Source of the DNA: an uncultured Pseudomonadota bacterium
GTDB lineage: Bacteria; Myxococcota_A; UBA796; SXON01
Direction of reading: 5' to 3'
Length of the DNA: 64,000 bases
Assembly (NCBI GenBank): GCA_903875225.1
Contig: CAIQVJ010000125.1
Coordinates: forward strand, 1-64,000
The translations under genes were made by a program, and so were the position numbers. Shown piece after piece: positions 35,441-43,178 of this stretch (positions are counted from its first letter, which is position 1; every line of letters begins with the position of its first letter). The notes under the pieces are model-generated. The model was not told the DNA's origin and ran no database searches. It saw nothing but the letters and a program-made list of their open reading frames with translations.

Positions 35441-35928
35441 CAGCGTGCCTTCGTGGGCGGCGCGCCCGGCAGCTCGCGGAGGAGGTTGACCATCTCGATC
35501 GCGGTCAGGGCCGACTCTCCGCCCTTGTTGCCCATCTTGGACCCGGCGCGCTCGATGGACTGCTCGATGGTGTCGGTGGTGAGCACCCCGAAGATCACGG
35601 GGACGTCGCCCCCGCCCGCTGCCGCGATGCCCTTGGCGGACTCCCCGGCGACATAGTCGAAGTGCGCCGTGGAACCGCGGATCACCGCGCCCAGCGCGAT
35701 GATGGCGTCGTGCTCGGCAGCGCGCACGAGTCGACGGCAGACGATCGGCAATTCGAACGCTCCAGGAACCCACGCCACGGTGATCGCGGTGTCGGGGACG
35801 CCGTGTCGGCGCAGGGTGTCCAGCGCGCCATCGAGCAGGCGGGCCGTGATGAAGTCATTGAACCGGGCGACGACGATCGCGTAGCGACCGCCTCGATCGA
35901 TGAGATCACCTTCGAGGGTGCGGGGCAT
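35440..35928 (-). CDS. ribH: 6,7-dimethyl-8-ribityllumazine synthase
   Basis: A 162-residue lumazine synthase catalysing the penultimate step of riboflavin synthesis (condensation of the ribityl-uracil with 3,4-dihydroxy-2-butanone 4-phosphate). Visible motifs are VVARFNDFIT, WVPGAFELP, ALGAVIRGSTAHFDYV (catalytic His region) and FGVLTTDTIEQSIERAG followed by NKGGESA. Length is normal. Other rib genes are not adjacent. It is the first gene of the ribH-nusB-MazG operon; the upstream gene ends 15 bases away. Confidence 0.97.
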   Translation of the reverse strand: MPRTLEGDLIDRGGRYAIVVARFNDFITARLLDGALDTLRRHGVPDTAITVAWVPGAFELPIVCRRLVRAAEHDAIIALGAVIRGSTAHFDYVAGESAKGIAAAGGGDVPVIFGVLTTDTIEQSIERAGSKMGNKGGESALTAIEMVNLLRELPGAPPTKAR

Positions 35929-35943
35929 GGGAGGACCTTTGAG

Positions 35944-36414
35944 CTACGGGGAGCTATCGCGCGTGCAGCATCCGGGGTAGCCGGAGCCCACGCAAGCGAG
36001 CGCATACGGGTTCCCACCACCGGTATCCGGGCCGAACCACGCGGTGTCACCGCCCACCCCCAGGGAGTAGAAAAGCGCCCAGGCATCGAAGCGTTCCTGC
36101 TTGAACCACGTGGACTCGCCGAGGACCACCTCCGCCGTCGTTTCGACGGTCTGCAGGCCGAGGGTCTGCCCGGCGAACCTGTGGCAGGTGTCGAGCTCAG
36201 TCATGCTGGTCCCACACCCCTCCCCTTGCCAGTCCGCGCTCGAGAGCCCGAGCGCGTACTCTCCCGGCTGGTCGACCTGGATCTCGAAGATGTCGTTGCC
36301 GTCACGCGGGTACCAGTAGATCTGGGTGACGGGCGCGCCGGGACAGGTGTCCGCCGTGTCCACGGGGCTGTCCTTCCGGTTCATGTGGCAGCCGAGCGCG
36401 AGCAGCCAGATCAC
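35944..36414 (-). CDS. small Cys-rich lipoprotein
   Basis: A 156-residue protein with a very short lipoprotein signal (MIWLLALGC). The mature part has about six Cys, a Gly-rich middle and the C-terminal cluster GYPGCCTRD. No family is recognised. The start overlaps the stop of the FG-GAP lipoprotein gene (ATGA), so the two are co-translated. Possible role is as a partner of that surface protein. Confidence 0.6.
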   Translation of the reverse strand: MIWLLALGCHMNRKDSPVDTADTCPGAPVTQIYWYPRDGNDIFEIQVDQPGEYALGLSSADWQGEGCGTSMTELDTCHRFAGQTLGLQTVETTAEVVLGESTWFKQERFDAWALFYSLGVGGDTAWFGPDTGGGNPYALACVGSGYPGCCTRDSSP

Positions 36415-37781
36415 GGCTCCTCCCGCGTGGTGAAGATGACCTCCGCCCCGCCGGCCTGATCGAGGTTCACGAGCGTGGCGGCCTCCCCCACCCGCTGGTA
36501 CACGCGGGTGCCCTGGATCACGAGCGTGGCCTCCGTCACGTCGCGGTCGTCGCGCTGCGCGGGGTGAAGACCGTGCCCGAAGGGCCCCGGAAGGACGTAG
36601 AGCGCACCCGTCTGCACGTCGGTCGCCGAGCCCCCGGGGTTGGTGCCGGGCGCGCCGATGAGCACGTCGCCCACACCATCCCCATCCACGTCCCCGGTGG
36701 CGACCACGTCGCCGGTCCGCCCCCGGGTGTCGACCCCGAGCACCCGGGCATCTTCCCCCAGCCCGAGCACCCCGAGATCGGTGGCCGACCGCAGCCGGCC
36801 GCCGTTGTACACGTGCACGGCGCCGCCCAGGTCATCCGTGGCGGCGTCGACAGACGGCCGACCCGGGGCGCCGACGACGAGGTCGATCACACCGTCCGCG
36901 TCGACGTCGCCCACCGCGAGGCTCGCCCCGAAGTACGCGTTCGGCTGCGCACCCTCCAGTCGGAAGAGCTCCCCGTGCACACTCTCGATCAGCACCGCAC
37001 CCGCGCCCGACCCCGCCACGCCTGCGGCGTACGGCTCCCCGATCACCGCGTCGTCGAGCCCATCCCCGTCGAAGTCACCGCAGCCGAGCGCAGCGCCCAG
37101 CCAGGCGCCGGGGGCGTCTCCGTCCCAGCCAGAGAGGTCGCTCGCCTGTCCAGACCCCGAGCCGCCCGGGATCAAGACCACGCGCCCCTGGAGGTCGCTG
37201 GCGTCGGCCGCCGCTGCGAGAACGTCCGCAACACCGTCTCCATCGATGTCCCCACACGCGGCGACCGCGCTCCCCAGGCCATCGGCGGCGGCTTCGCCAT
37301 CGATCACCTGGGTCGCATCGCCCAGGGTCGCAAGGGTGGAGGGACGATCGTACGGAAAAACGTACACCCGCCCGATCGATGGCAGCAGCGGTCCCGCCCG
37401 GGCCCGCGGCGCCCCCACGACGAGCTGGGTCGCGGACGCCACCGAGGCGCCGAACCCCTCGCCGGGCTCGCCGGCCAGCTCCAGATCCTCGGTGCCGAGG
37501 TAGAACGACCCGCTGTAGAGCTGGACGCGGGAGCCGTCGGGAACACCGACCAGGAGCGCATCGCCGATCAGCGGGGCAAAGCTGCGGAGCCGCCCGTCGC
37601 CCGCCCGCCCCGCGATGTGCCCGGTGGCGGCCTCCGCGTCAAACGCACCAGACGGCTCCACGACACCCCGCACGTCCGCCAGGCTGAAGCGGTCAGCACA
37701 CGTCGCCCCGGTGCAAACCGGCGTGCAGCCCGCCGTGAGCATCACGCCGAGCAGTACCGGAGGAAGGACTCGGGCGCTCAT
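36411..37781 (-). CDS. FG-GAP repeat lipoprotein
   Basis: A 456-residue protein from ATG 37781, directly ahead of a lipoprotein signal (LPPVLLGVMLTAGC). The N-terminal third begins a beta-propeller (GVPDGSRVQLYSG; VVGAPRARAG). At least four FG-GAP Ca-binding motifs follow: GDIDGDGVADVL, GDFDGDGLDDAVIG, GDVDADGVIDLVVG and GDVDGDGVGDVLIG. It resembles the protein at 2277 but is anchored by lipid and lacks the sorting tail. Likely surface adhesion or ligand binding. The longer ORF from 37802 is less likely because the lipobox would be too deep. Confidence 0.75.
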   Translation of the reverse strand: MSARVLPPVLLGVMLTAGCTPVCTGATCADRFSLADVRGVVEPSGAFDAEAATGHIAGRAGDGRLRSFAPLIGDALLVGVPDGSRVQLYSGSFYLGTEDLELAGEPGEGFGASVASATQLVVGAPRARAGPLLPSIGRVYVFPYDRPSTLATLGDATQVIDGEAAADGLGSAVAACGDIDGDGVADVLAAAADASDLQGRVVLIPGGSGSGQASDLSGWDGDAPGAWLGAALGCGDFDGDGLDDAVIGEPYAAGVAGSGAGAVLIESVHGELFRLEGAQPNAYFGASLAVGDVDADGVIDLVVGAPGRPSVDAATDDLGGAVHVYNGGRLRSATDLGVLGLGEDARVLGVDTRGRTGDVVATGDVDGDGVGDVLIGAPGTNPGGSATDVQTGALYVLPGPFGHGLHPAQRDDRDVTEATLVIQGTRVYQRVGEAATLVNLDQAGGAEVIFTTREEP

Positions 37782-37832
37782 CCTCGCAACGTAGCCGACC
37801 AACGGACGGATCAGTGGAGGGCCGGAGTGTTA

Positions 37833-37845
37833 GGTTCCGGGAACC
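37833..37845. promoter_or_regulatory. palindrome GGTTCCGGGAACC upstream of glgC
   Basis: A 6-1-6 inverted repeat ending 11 bp before the glgC ATG, in the 75-bp gap separating glgC from the divergent FG-GAP gene. It resembles the GGAACCGTGGTTCC palindrome in the 98-bp repeats. It could be an operator; the evidence is symmetry and place only. Confidence 0.25.
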
Positions 37846-37856
37846 CTGGAGCCTGA

Positions 37857-39131
37857 ATGCCGCGCGTCTACACCGTGATCCTCGGCGGAGGAAGAGGCAG
37901 CCGCCTCTTTCCGCTCACCGCGCATCGCGCCAAGCCCGCCGTGCCTGTGGCCGGGAAGTACCGGCTGATCGACATCCCCCTCTCAAACGCCATCAATTCC
38001 GGGTACCGGCACATCGCGGTGCTCACCCAGTTCAACTCCGCCTCGTTGAACGCACACGTGTCGAACACCTACCATTTCGACATCTTCGGCCAGGGCATGG
38101 TCGAGGTGCTCGCCGCCGAGCAGACGGATGAGTCGATGGACTGGTACCAGGGCACGGCGGACGCCGTGCGCAAGCAGATCCGAAGGCTCGCCGCGTGGGG
38201 GTGTGAGCACCTGCTGATCCTCTCGGGCGACCACCTCTACCGCATGGACTACCGCGAGATCGTCGCTCGCCACGTGGAGAGCGGGGCAGACGCCACGGTG
38301 AGCGTGATCCCGGTCTCGCGAGAGGAGTGCACCGGTTTTGGTGTGCTCTCGGCAGACACCAAGGGGTTCATCACCGCTTTCAAGGAAAAACCCAAAGCAC
38401 ACGAGGATATTTCACACCTCGCCCCCCCCCCCGAGCTCCGGACCCAGTGGGACCTGGCCGAGGGGCAGTACCTCGCCAGCATGGGCGTGTACGTCTTCCG
38501 GTTCGACGTGCTGCGAGCGCTGCTCCAGGACCCGAACCTGCTCGACTTCGGCAACGACATCCTGCCGATGATGCTCGGCACCCACAAGCTCGGCGCCCAC
38601 CTGTTCAAGGGGTACTGGCGCGACATCGGGACCATCGCCAGCTTCTTCGAGGCCAACCTGGCGCTCACGAAGGAGGACCCGGAGTTCCGCATCTTCCACG
38701 ACACCGGCCCGATCTACGCCCGCCAGCGGTTCCTGCCCGCCAGCAAGTTCCTCGACGCACGGGTGCGCCAGAGCATCGTTTCGGACGGATGCCTGATCCA
38801 GGGGGCGTCTGTGGAAGGCAGCGTGATCGGCATCCGCTCCCGCATCCAGGCCCGCGCGGAGCTCAAGGACGTGATCATGATGGGCGCCGACTACTACGAG
38901 AACGACGCCGTACGCGCGGCCAACCTCGCGAGGGGCATCGAGGCTGCCGGCGTCGGGCCCGGCGCGATCATCGAGCGCGCGATCCTGGACAAGAACGCCC
39001 GCATCGGCGAAGGGTGCGTGATCCGGGGCGCACCGGGACGCCCGGACGAGGACGGGGACGGCTGGTACCTGCGCGACGGCATCGTCATCGTGCCGAAGGA
39101 CGCAACGCTGAAGCCGGGCACGGTGATCTGA
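37857..39131 (+). CDS. glgC: glucose-1-phosphate adenylyltransferase
   Basis: A 424-residue ADP-glucose pyrophosphorylase, making ADP-glucose for glycogen. The nucleotidyltransferase signature GGGRGSRLFPLT is at residues 10-21, followed by KPAVPVAGKYRLIDIPLSNAINSG and YQGTADAV. A C-terminal left-handed beta-helix carries hexapeptide-like repeats (VEGSVIGIRSRI). ATG 37857 has GGAG six bases upstream. It is a single gene between divergent and convergent neighbours; no glgA or glgB is present nearby. Confidence 0.97.
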   Translation: MPRVYTVILGGGRGSRLFPLTAHRAKPAVPVAGKYRLIDIPLSNAINSGYRHIAVLTQFNSASLNAHVSNTYHFDIFGQGMVEVLAAEQTDESMDWYQGTADAVRKQIRRLAAWGCEHLLILSGDHLYRMDYREIVARHVESGADATVSVIPVSREECTGFGVLSADTKGFITAFKEKPKAHEDISHLAPPPELRTQWDLAEGQYLASMGVYVFRFDVLRALLQDPNLLDFGNDILPMMLGTHKLGAHLFKGYWRDIGTIASFFEANLALTKEDPEFRIFHDTGPIYARQRFLPASKFLDARVRQSIVSDGCLIQGASVEGSVIGIRSRIQARAELKDVIMMGADYYENDAVRAANLARGIEAAGVGPGAIIERAILDKNARIGEGCVIRGAPGRPDEDGDGWYLRDGIVIVPKDATLKPGTVI

Positions 39132-39177
39132 CCCACCCCGGCCGGCACCCACTCCAGGTGGCCCGGTCCTGCGCCCG

Positions 39178-40083
39178 TCACCAGATGCGCGCGATGTCCC
39201 CGTCGAGGCGCACGACCACGCCCCGGGGGTCCGCCACGACCTGCACCCCGCCCTGGATCGAGAGCCAGACAGCCCGATCGCCCCAGGCCGAGATGGTGGA
39301 GACGGCGTCCCAGGCCGCCCCGTCGGGCCCCCCGATCCGGAACCGCTCTCCCGAGGGCTCGACCGTCCAGAGCGCGCTCCCGGCCCACACGAGCCCCGCC
39401 GAGCGCGAGACAGGGGCCATCGGGGTCGGACCGCTCCCGTCCACGTTCGCACGGAAGGCGCCCTCCGGCGTGACCCAGGCGACCCCCGTCGGGCCGAGGG
39501 CGACCGTACCCACGCTCTCCGCGATGGTGGTGAGCCCGGACTCCGCCCAGCGGCGAAGTCCCGCCGGACCGCGCAGCCACAGAGCCCCATCTCCCGCCCA
39601 GCGCAGGTCGCCGTCCTTCCCGTCGCCCGAGACGCGCACCGAGGGCGTCTCGGCTCCGACGACCTGCGTGTACACCCCGTCTCCAGCAGAGTAGGCGAGC
39701 ACGTCGTCGCGCCACGCGCCCCCCCGGACGATCGCGTCCAAGGCCTGGTCCGCACACTCGCCGTACACCGTGCACGTCCGGGCGGCGGCACCCGCGGCGT
39801 GTTCGGGATCCTTCACCAGCGTGCGCAGCCGGCCGTCCGACGTCCACTCGGTCGGCCCCGTCACGCCGCCCGCGATCACCGTGTGCGGCTGCATCATCGC
39901 GACGTCGAGCCACAGCAGATCGTCGCCCGTGCGGACGCCCAACCGTCGCCGGTCCGGCGACCAGCGCACCTCGTCGACCGGGGGGAGATCCGGCGAGCAC
40001 TTGAGCACGCTGGCGGCACCCTGTTCCCGCACGTCGGCCACGCAGAGCGCGTGCCCGGCGACCCGCTCGACGACCTCGATCAC
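39178..40083 (-). CDS. WD40-like propeller protein, unknown function
   Basis: A 301-residue protein from GTG 40083, whose codon overlaps the stop of the MFS gene (GTGA). A longer reading from ATG 40137 is possible but would overlap that gene by 58 bp. It has repeated strands with W-x-x-D and G-D-G-x-L-W patterns (VRWSPDRRRLGV, DLLWLDV, LRWAGDGALWLRG), as in TolB/WD40-like propellers. No signal peptide. Function unknown; co-transcription with the MFS transporter and the CysQ/IMPase-like phosphatase is likely. Confidence 0.6.
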   Translation of the reverse strand: MIEVVERVAGHALCVADVREQGAASVLKCSPDLPPVDEVRWSPDRRRLGVRTGDDLLWLDVAMMQPHTVIAGGVTGPTEWTSDGRLRTLVKDPEHAAGAAARTCTVYGECADQALDAIVRGGAWRDDVLAYSAGDGVYTQVVGAETPSVRVSGDGKDGDLRWAGDGALWLRGPAGLRRWAESGLTTIAESVGTVALGPTGVAWVTPEGAFRANVDGSGPTPMAPVSRSAGLVWAGSALWTVEPSGERFRIGGPDGAAWDAVSTISAWGDRAVWLSIQGGVQVVADPRGVVVRLDGDIARIW

Positions 40084-41297
40084 GTCGGCCCGGTGGTCGC
40101 TCTCGCCGTCGCCGGGATCGCCAGCACCACGCCGCACAGCAGCAGCCCGCCGCTCACGTAGAACGGCATGGAGGGCTGCGTGGCGCCGTACAGCAGGCCG
40201 CCGAACGCCGGCCCGAACGCGCGCGCGAGGGCGCTCATCGACTGCGCCGCCCCCAGCGTCTTGCCCTGCTGGTCCGCGCTCGCCGCCTTGGAGATCAGCG
40301 CGGAGAGCGAGGGATTGGCGAGCGACTGCCCCATCCCCATCACGCCGAAGGCGATCAGGATCGGGGCTCCGAGAGGCATGGAGGGCAACAGCGCAGTGCC
40401 GAGCCCCACGAGCAGGAGCCCCGCGGGCACCAGCGGCTTCTCGCCGAAGCGCTTCACCAGCCGCCCGATCAACCCACCCTGGACCACGATGCTGACGATG
40501 CCGACGAGGCCGAACATCCGGCCAACGTCCTTCGGCTCGAGCCCGTGCACGTCGTGTGCGAACAGCGTGAACGTGGCCTCCATCATCGAGAACGCGAACA
40601 CCTGCAGGAACGTGAGCAGCACACAGAGCCCCACGACGGGGTGTGAGAGCGCTTCGACCATCGCCGTGAGCGAGATCGAACGGCGCGCCGACTCCGAGTC
40701 CGGCCGACGGGTCTCGGGGAGGAGCACCGTCGCGAGCAGGAAGTTGAACGCCGACAGTCCAGCGGCGATCCAGATGGGGGTGGAGAGTGCGGACGTGCCG
40801 TCGGCATGCGCCGCGAATTCACCGCCGATGAAGGGCCCGAGCGTGAACCCGATGCCGAACGCCGCCCCGATGAGCCCCATGCCCTTCGCGCGGTTCTCCC
40901 TCGTCGTCAGGTCCGCCACGCAGGCCTGCGCGATGGTGATGTTCGCCGTCATGATCCCGTGCAGGGTGCGGAAGAAGAACAACATCGCGAGCGAGGTCGA
41001 GCTTGCGAACCCGGCGAGCATCAAGGAGGTCATGCCGATGCTCAGGAGCAGCATCGGGCGACGCCCGAACCGGTCGGAGAGCTGGCCCCAGACCGGCGCT
41101 GCCACGAACTGCGCGAGCGAGTAGCAGCTCATCAGCAGGGTGACCTGCAGCGCGGTGGCGTTGAACTGCAGCGCGAAGAACGTCTGGAGCGGGATGACGA
41201 TGCCGAATCCGACAAGATCGAGCACGACGGTGAGGAACAGGACCCCGAGGGCCTTGCCGTTGCCTTTCGGCTTCGGGAGTTCAGCGGTCTCGCTCAT
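40080..41297 (-). CDS. MFS transporter, TetA-like
   Basis: A 405-residue membrane protein with about 12 hydrophobic segments and a short charged N-terminus (MSETAELPKPKGNGK). The MFS loop 2-3 motif appears as GQLSDRFGRRPML (family consensus GxLaDrxGrkxxl). It resembles the TetA/Bcr type of drug-proton antiporters, DHA1. Start ATG 41297 overlaps the stop of the CysQ/IMPase gene (ATGA). A longer ORF (41456) is a GC-rich extension. It probably exports a small molecule; substrate unknown. Confidence 0.88.
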   Translation of the reverse strand: MSETAELPKPKGNGKALGVLFLTVVLDLVGFGIVIPLQTFFALQFNATALQVTLLMSCYSLAQFVAAPVWGQLSDRFGRRPMLLLSIGMTSLMLAGFASSTSLAMLFFFRTLHGIMTANITIAQACVADLTTRENRAKGMGLIGAAFGIGFTLGPFIGGEFAAHADGTSALSTPIWIAAGLSAFNFLLATVLLPETRRPDSESARRSISLTAMVEALSHPVVGLCVLLTFLQVFAFSMMEATFTLFAHDVHGLEPKDVGRMFGLVGIVSIVVQGGLIGRLVKRFGEKPLVPAGLLLVGLGTALLPSMPLGAPILIAFGVMGMGQSLANPSLSALISKAASADQQGKTLGAAQSMSALARAFGPAFGGLLYGATQPSMPFYVSGGLLLCGVVLAIPATARATTGPT

Positions 41298-42100
41298 GTC
41301 ATCAGCCCCAGGATGTCGGCGTGCACTGCACCGTTGGTGGCACAGACGCCGTCGACGAGGGGGTTCGCCCGATTGAACACGTACGGCTGCCCGACCCGCC
41401 CGCTGGCCCGGCCGCCCGCCGCCATCACGATTGCGACACCTGCACAGATGTCCCATTCGTTCCGGGGCTGCGGGGTGAATGTCGCCTCAGCCTGACCGGC
41501 GGCGACCCGTCCGAACTTGTAGGCCACCGAACCCACGGGGTGCAGCTTGACGCGGTCGGTCCAGGCGTCGAACATCCCTTTCTTCATCTCGGTGCGCGAG
41601 CATACGATCCGCGCGCCGGTGAGACCCGCGTGCGTGCTCACCTGGCAGGCGGCACCGTTGAAGGTCGCCCCACGCCCGACGACACCGGAGTACATCTCGT
41701 CCTGGATCGGGTTGTACAGCACACCGAGCACGGCCGTGCCGCGGTACACGAGCCCGATCGAGACGACGAACTCGGGGATCCCGAGGGTGAATTCCTTGGT
41801 GCCGTCCAGGGGATCGATGATCCAGGCAAAATCCCTGCCCAGTCGTACCGGGTCGTCGACGGACTCCTCGGAGAGCCACCCCCAGTCGTCTCGCTTGAGG
41901 CGCTTGGCGATGATGCGGTCGCTCGCGAGGTCAGCGTCGGTGAGCGGGTTGTCCTCCCCCTTCTCCTTGACCGTGTAGGAGTCCTTGTAGAAGCCTCGGA
42001 TCGAGGCTCCCGCCTCGCGCGCGGCGGAGACCGCTGCGTCGAGAGACTCGGTGAGGACTGCGTCGAAGGAGGGATCCATCGCAGGAGAAGATTCGGACAT
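41294..42100 (-). CDS. CysQ/inositol-monophosphatase family phosphatase
   Basis: A 268-residue Mg-dependent phosphatase of the IMPase/CysQ superfamily. It has motif WIIDPLDGTKEF (DPxDGT), the upstream ligand region GWLSEESVDD, and the C-terminal EWDICAGVAIVMAAGG (WDxxAG), completing the metal site. The KEF ending of the first motif fits 3'(2'),5'-bisphosphate nucleotidases (CysQ) better than inositol monophosphatases. Tandem ATGs lie at 42103 and 42100; GAGG spacing of five bases favours 42100. It overlaps the MFS gene downstream. Confidence 0.9.
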   Translation of the reverse strand: MSESSPAMDPSFDAVLTESLDAAVSAAREAGASIRGFYKDSYTVKEKGEDNPLTDADLASDRIIAKRLKRDDWGWLSEESVDDPVRLGRDFAWIIDPLDGTKEFTLGIPEFVVSIGLVYRGTAVLGVLYNPIQDEMYSGVVGRGATFNGAACQVSTHAGLTGARIVCSRTEMKKGMFDAWTDRVKLHPVGSVAYKFGRVAAGQAEATFTPQPRNEWDICAGVAIVMAAGGRASGRVGQPYVFNRANPLVDGVCATNGAVHADILGLMT

Positions 42101-42160
42101 CATGGCCTCGGCAGAGCCGCGCTAACCCGCGCCATCCGACCCGGCCCACCGCACCGAGGA

Positions 42161-42829
42161 TCAGTCGATCAGCAGGCCGCGCAGCTTGATCAGGTCCGCC
42201 AGCCCAGGCTCGGCCTGGATCCACGGCTCCTGGTGCTCGATCTTGCCGTCCGTGTCGGTCGTGGGCGCCACGACGTGGATCCTCCCACGACCGCGCGTGA
42301 GCAGATCCATCACGACCTCGGGAGCAGCCTCGCCGACGGTCGACGCGATCTCGGGCACGCCGGGCACGCTGGCCGTCGCGCCGGTGACCCGGACGCCAGG
42401 ACCCGCGATCTCCACGGTGGTGGGAGACCCGGCGAGGTGCATCACCGCAAGCGACGGCACGCCGGCGCGCCCGGCCCGCAGGTCGGACGGGCGCTGCACG
42501 ACCACGGGTACGAGCTGACCGGGCTCGGAGAGCTTCTCGACCGGGATCGTGTACCGGATCACCTGGTCGAGCTCGTTCCCTCGGAGCTGGAAGCCGGAGG
42601 CGAGCACCGTTGCGCCCGCCTCGGTGGCGTCCTTCTCCTCCTGCTTGCGCGCGGCGTCCAGCACGTCCACGCACTGGGCTGCCCCAACGCAGTCGATGCC
42701 GTCGTGCCAGAGGTTCTCCTGGCGCAGCTCGATCGTCGCGATGCCGTGCTTCAAGGTGATGAAGTAGACGACCCGGTCTTCACACCCGGTCAGGCCCAGG
42801 AGCGCCAGCAGCGCGACCGCGCCGCGCAT
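42161..42829 (-). CDS. lipoprotein, unknown function
   Basis: A 222-residue protein with a lipoprotein signal (AVALLALLGLTGC). The mature part is mixed alpha/beta with an amphipathic stretch (DVLDAARKQEEKDATEAG) and beta-rich segments ending LIKLRGLLID. No family recognised. The start ATG 42829 shares its A with the stop of the DUF2934 gene (TGATG); a GTG at 42832 is an alternative. Co-transcription with the DUF2934 gene is nearly certain. Confidence 0.65.
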   Translation of the reverse strand: MRGAVALLALLGLTGCEDRVVYFITLKHGIATIELRQENLWHDGIDCVGAAQCVDVLDAARKQEEKDATEAGATVLASGFQLRGNELDQVIRYTIPVEKLSEPGQLVPVVVQRPSDLRAGRAGVPSLAVMHLAGSPTTVEIAGPGVRVTGATASVPGVPEIASTVGEAAPEVVMDLLTRGRGRIHVVAPTTDTDGKIEHQEPWIQAEPGLADLIKLRGLLID

Positions 42830-43101
42830 CACTGACCGACCGTGAGCTCACGCTCGGCGCGCAGCCAGTTGTCCAGCGCGAGGCCGCCCTCGGCGAGATG
42901 GATCGCATGGGCTCGGGCGCGAATCGCATCCACCGAGACCACCACGGGCACGGCTACCTCGACGGGCGCTGCAAGCACCTCCACGCTCTTCGCCTTCGGT
43001 GCTGCTTTCCTCGCGCGCGGTGCAGCGACCGCCGCAGGGGTCGACGGGTCAAGTGCCACGGACTCTTTCGCTGTCTTCTTCTCGGATTTCTTCGCAGCCA
43101 T
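42829..43101 (-). CDS. DUF2934-like protein with Lys/Ala-rich tail
   Basis: A 90-residue protein. The C-terminal half, VSVDAIRARAHAIHLAEGGLALDNWLRAERELT, matches the DUF2934 pattern (I-R-x-R-A-Y-x-L ... W-x-x-A-E-x-E-L). The N-terminal half is Lys/Ala/Pro-rich (MAAKKSEKKTAKES, PRARKAAPKAKS), similar to DNA-binding histone-like tails. GGAGG lies five bases before ATG 43101. Its role is unknown; a nucleic-acid-associated function is possible. It precedes the lipoprotein gene with one-base overlap. Confidence 0.75.
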   Translation of the reverse strand: MAAKKSEKKTAKESVALDPSTPAAVAAPRARKAAPKAKSVEVLAAPVEVAVPVVVSVDAIRARAHAIHLAEGGLALDNWLRAERELTVGQ

Positions 43102-43178
43102 TTCAGCCTCCGCCGCGCGAATATCGCCACGGCAGGCCGGTTGTCAAGCTTCGTCTCCGAGGGGACCGCGCCCTGCTG

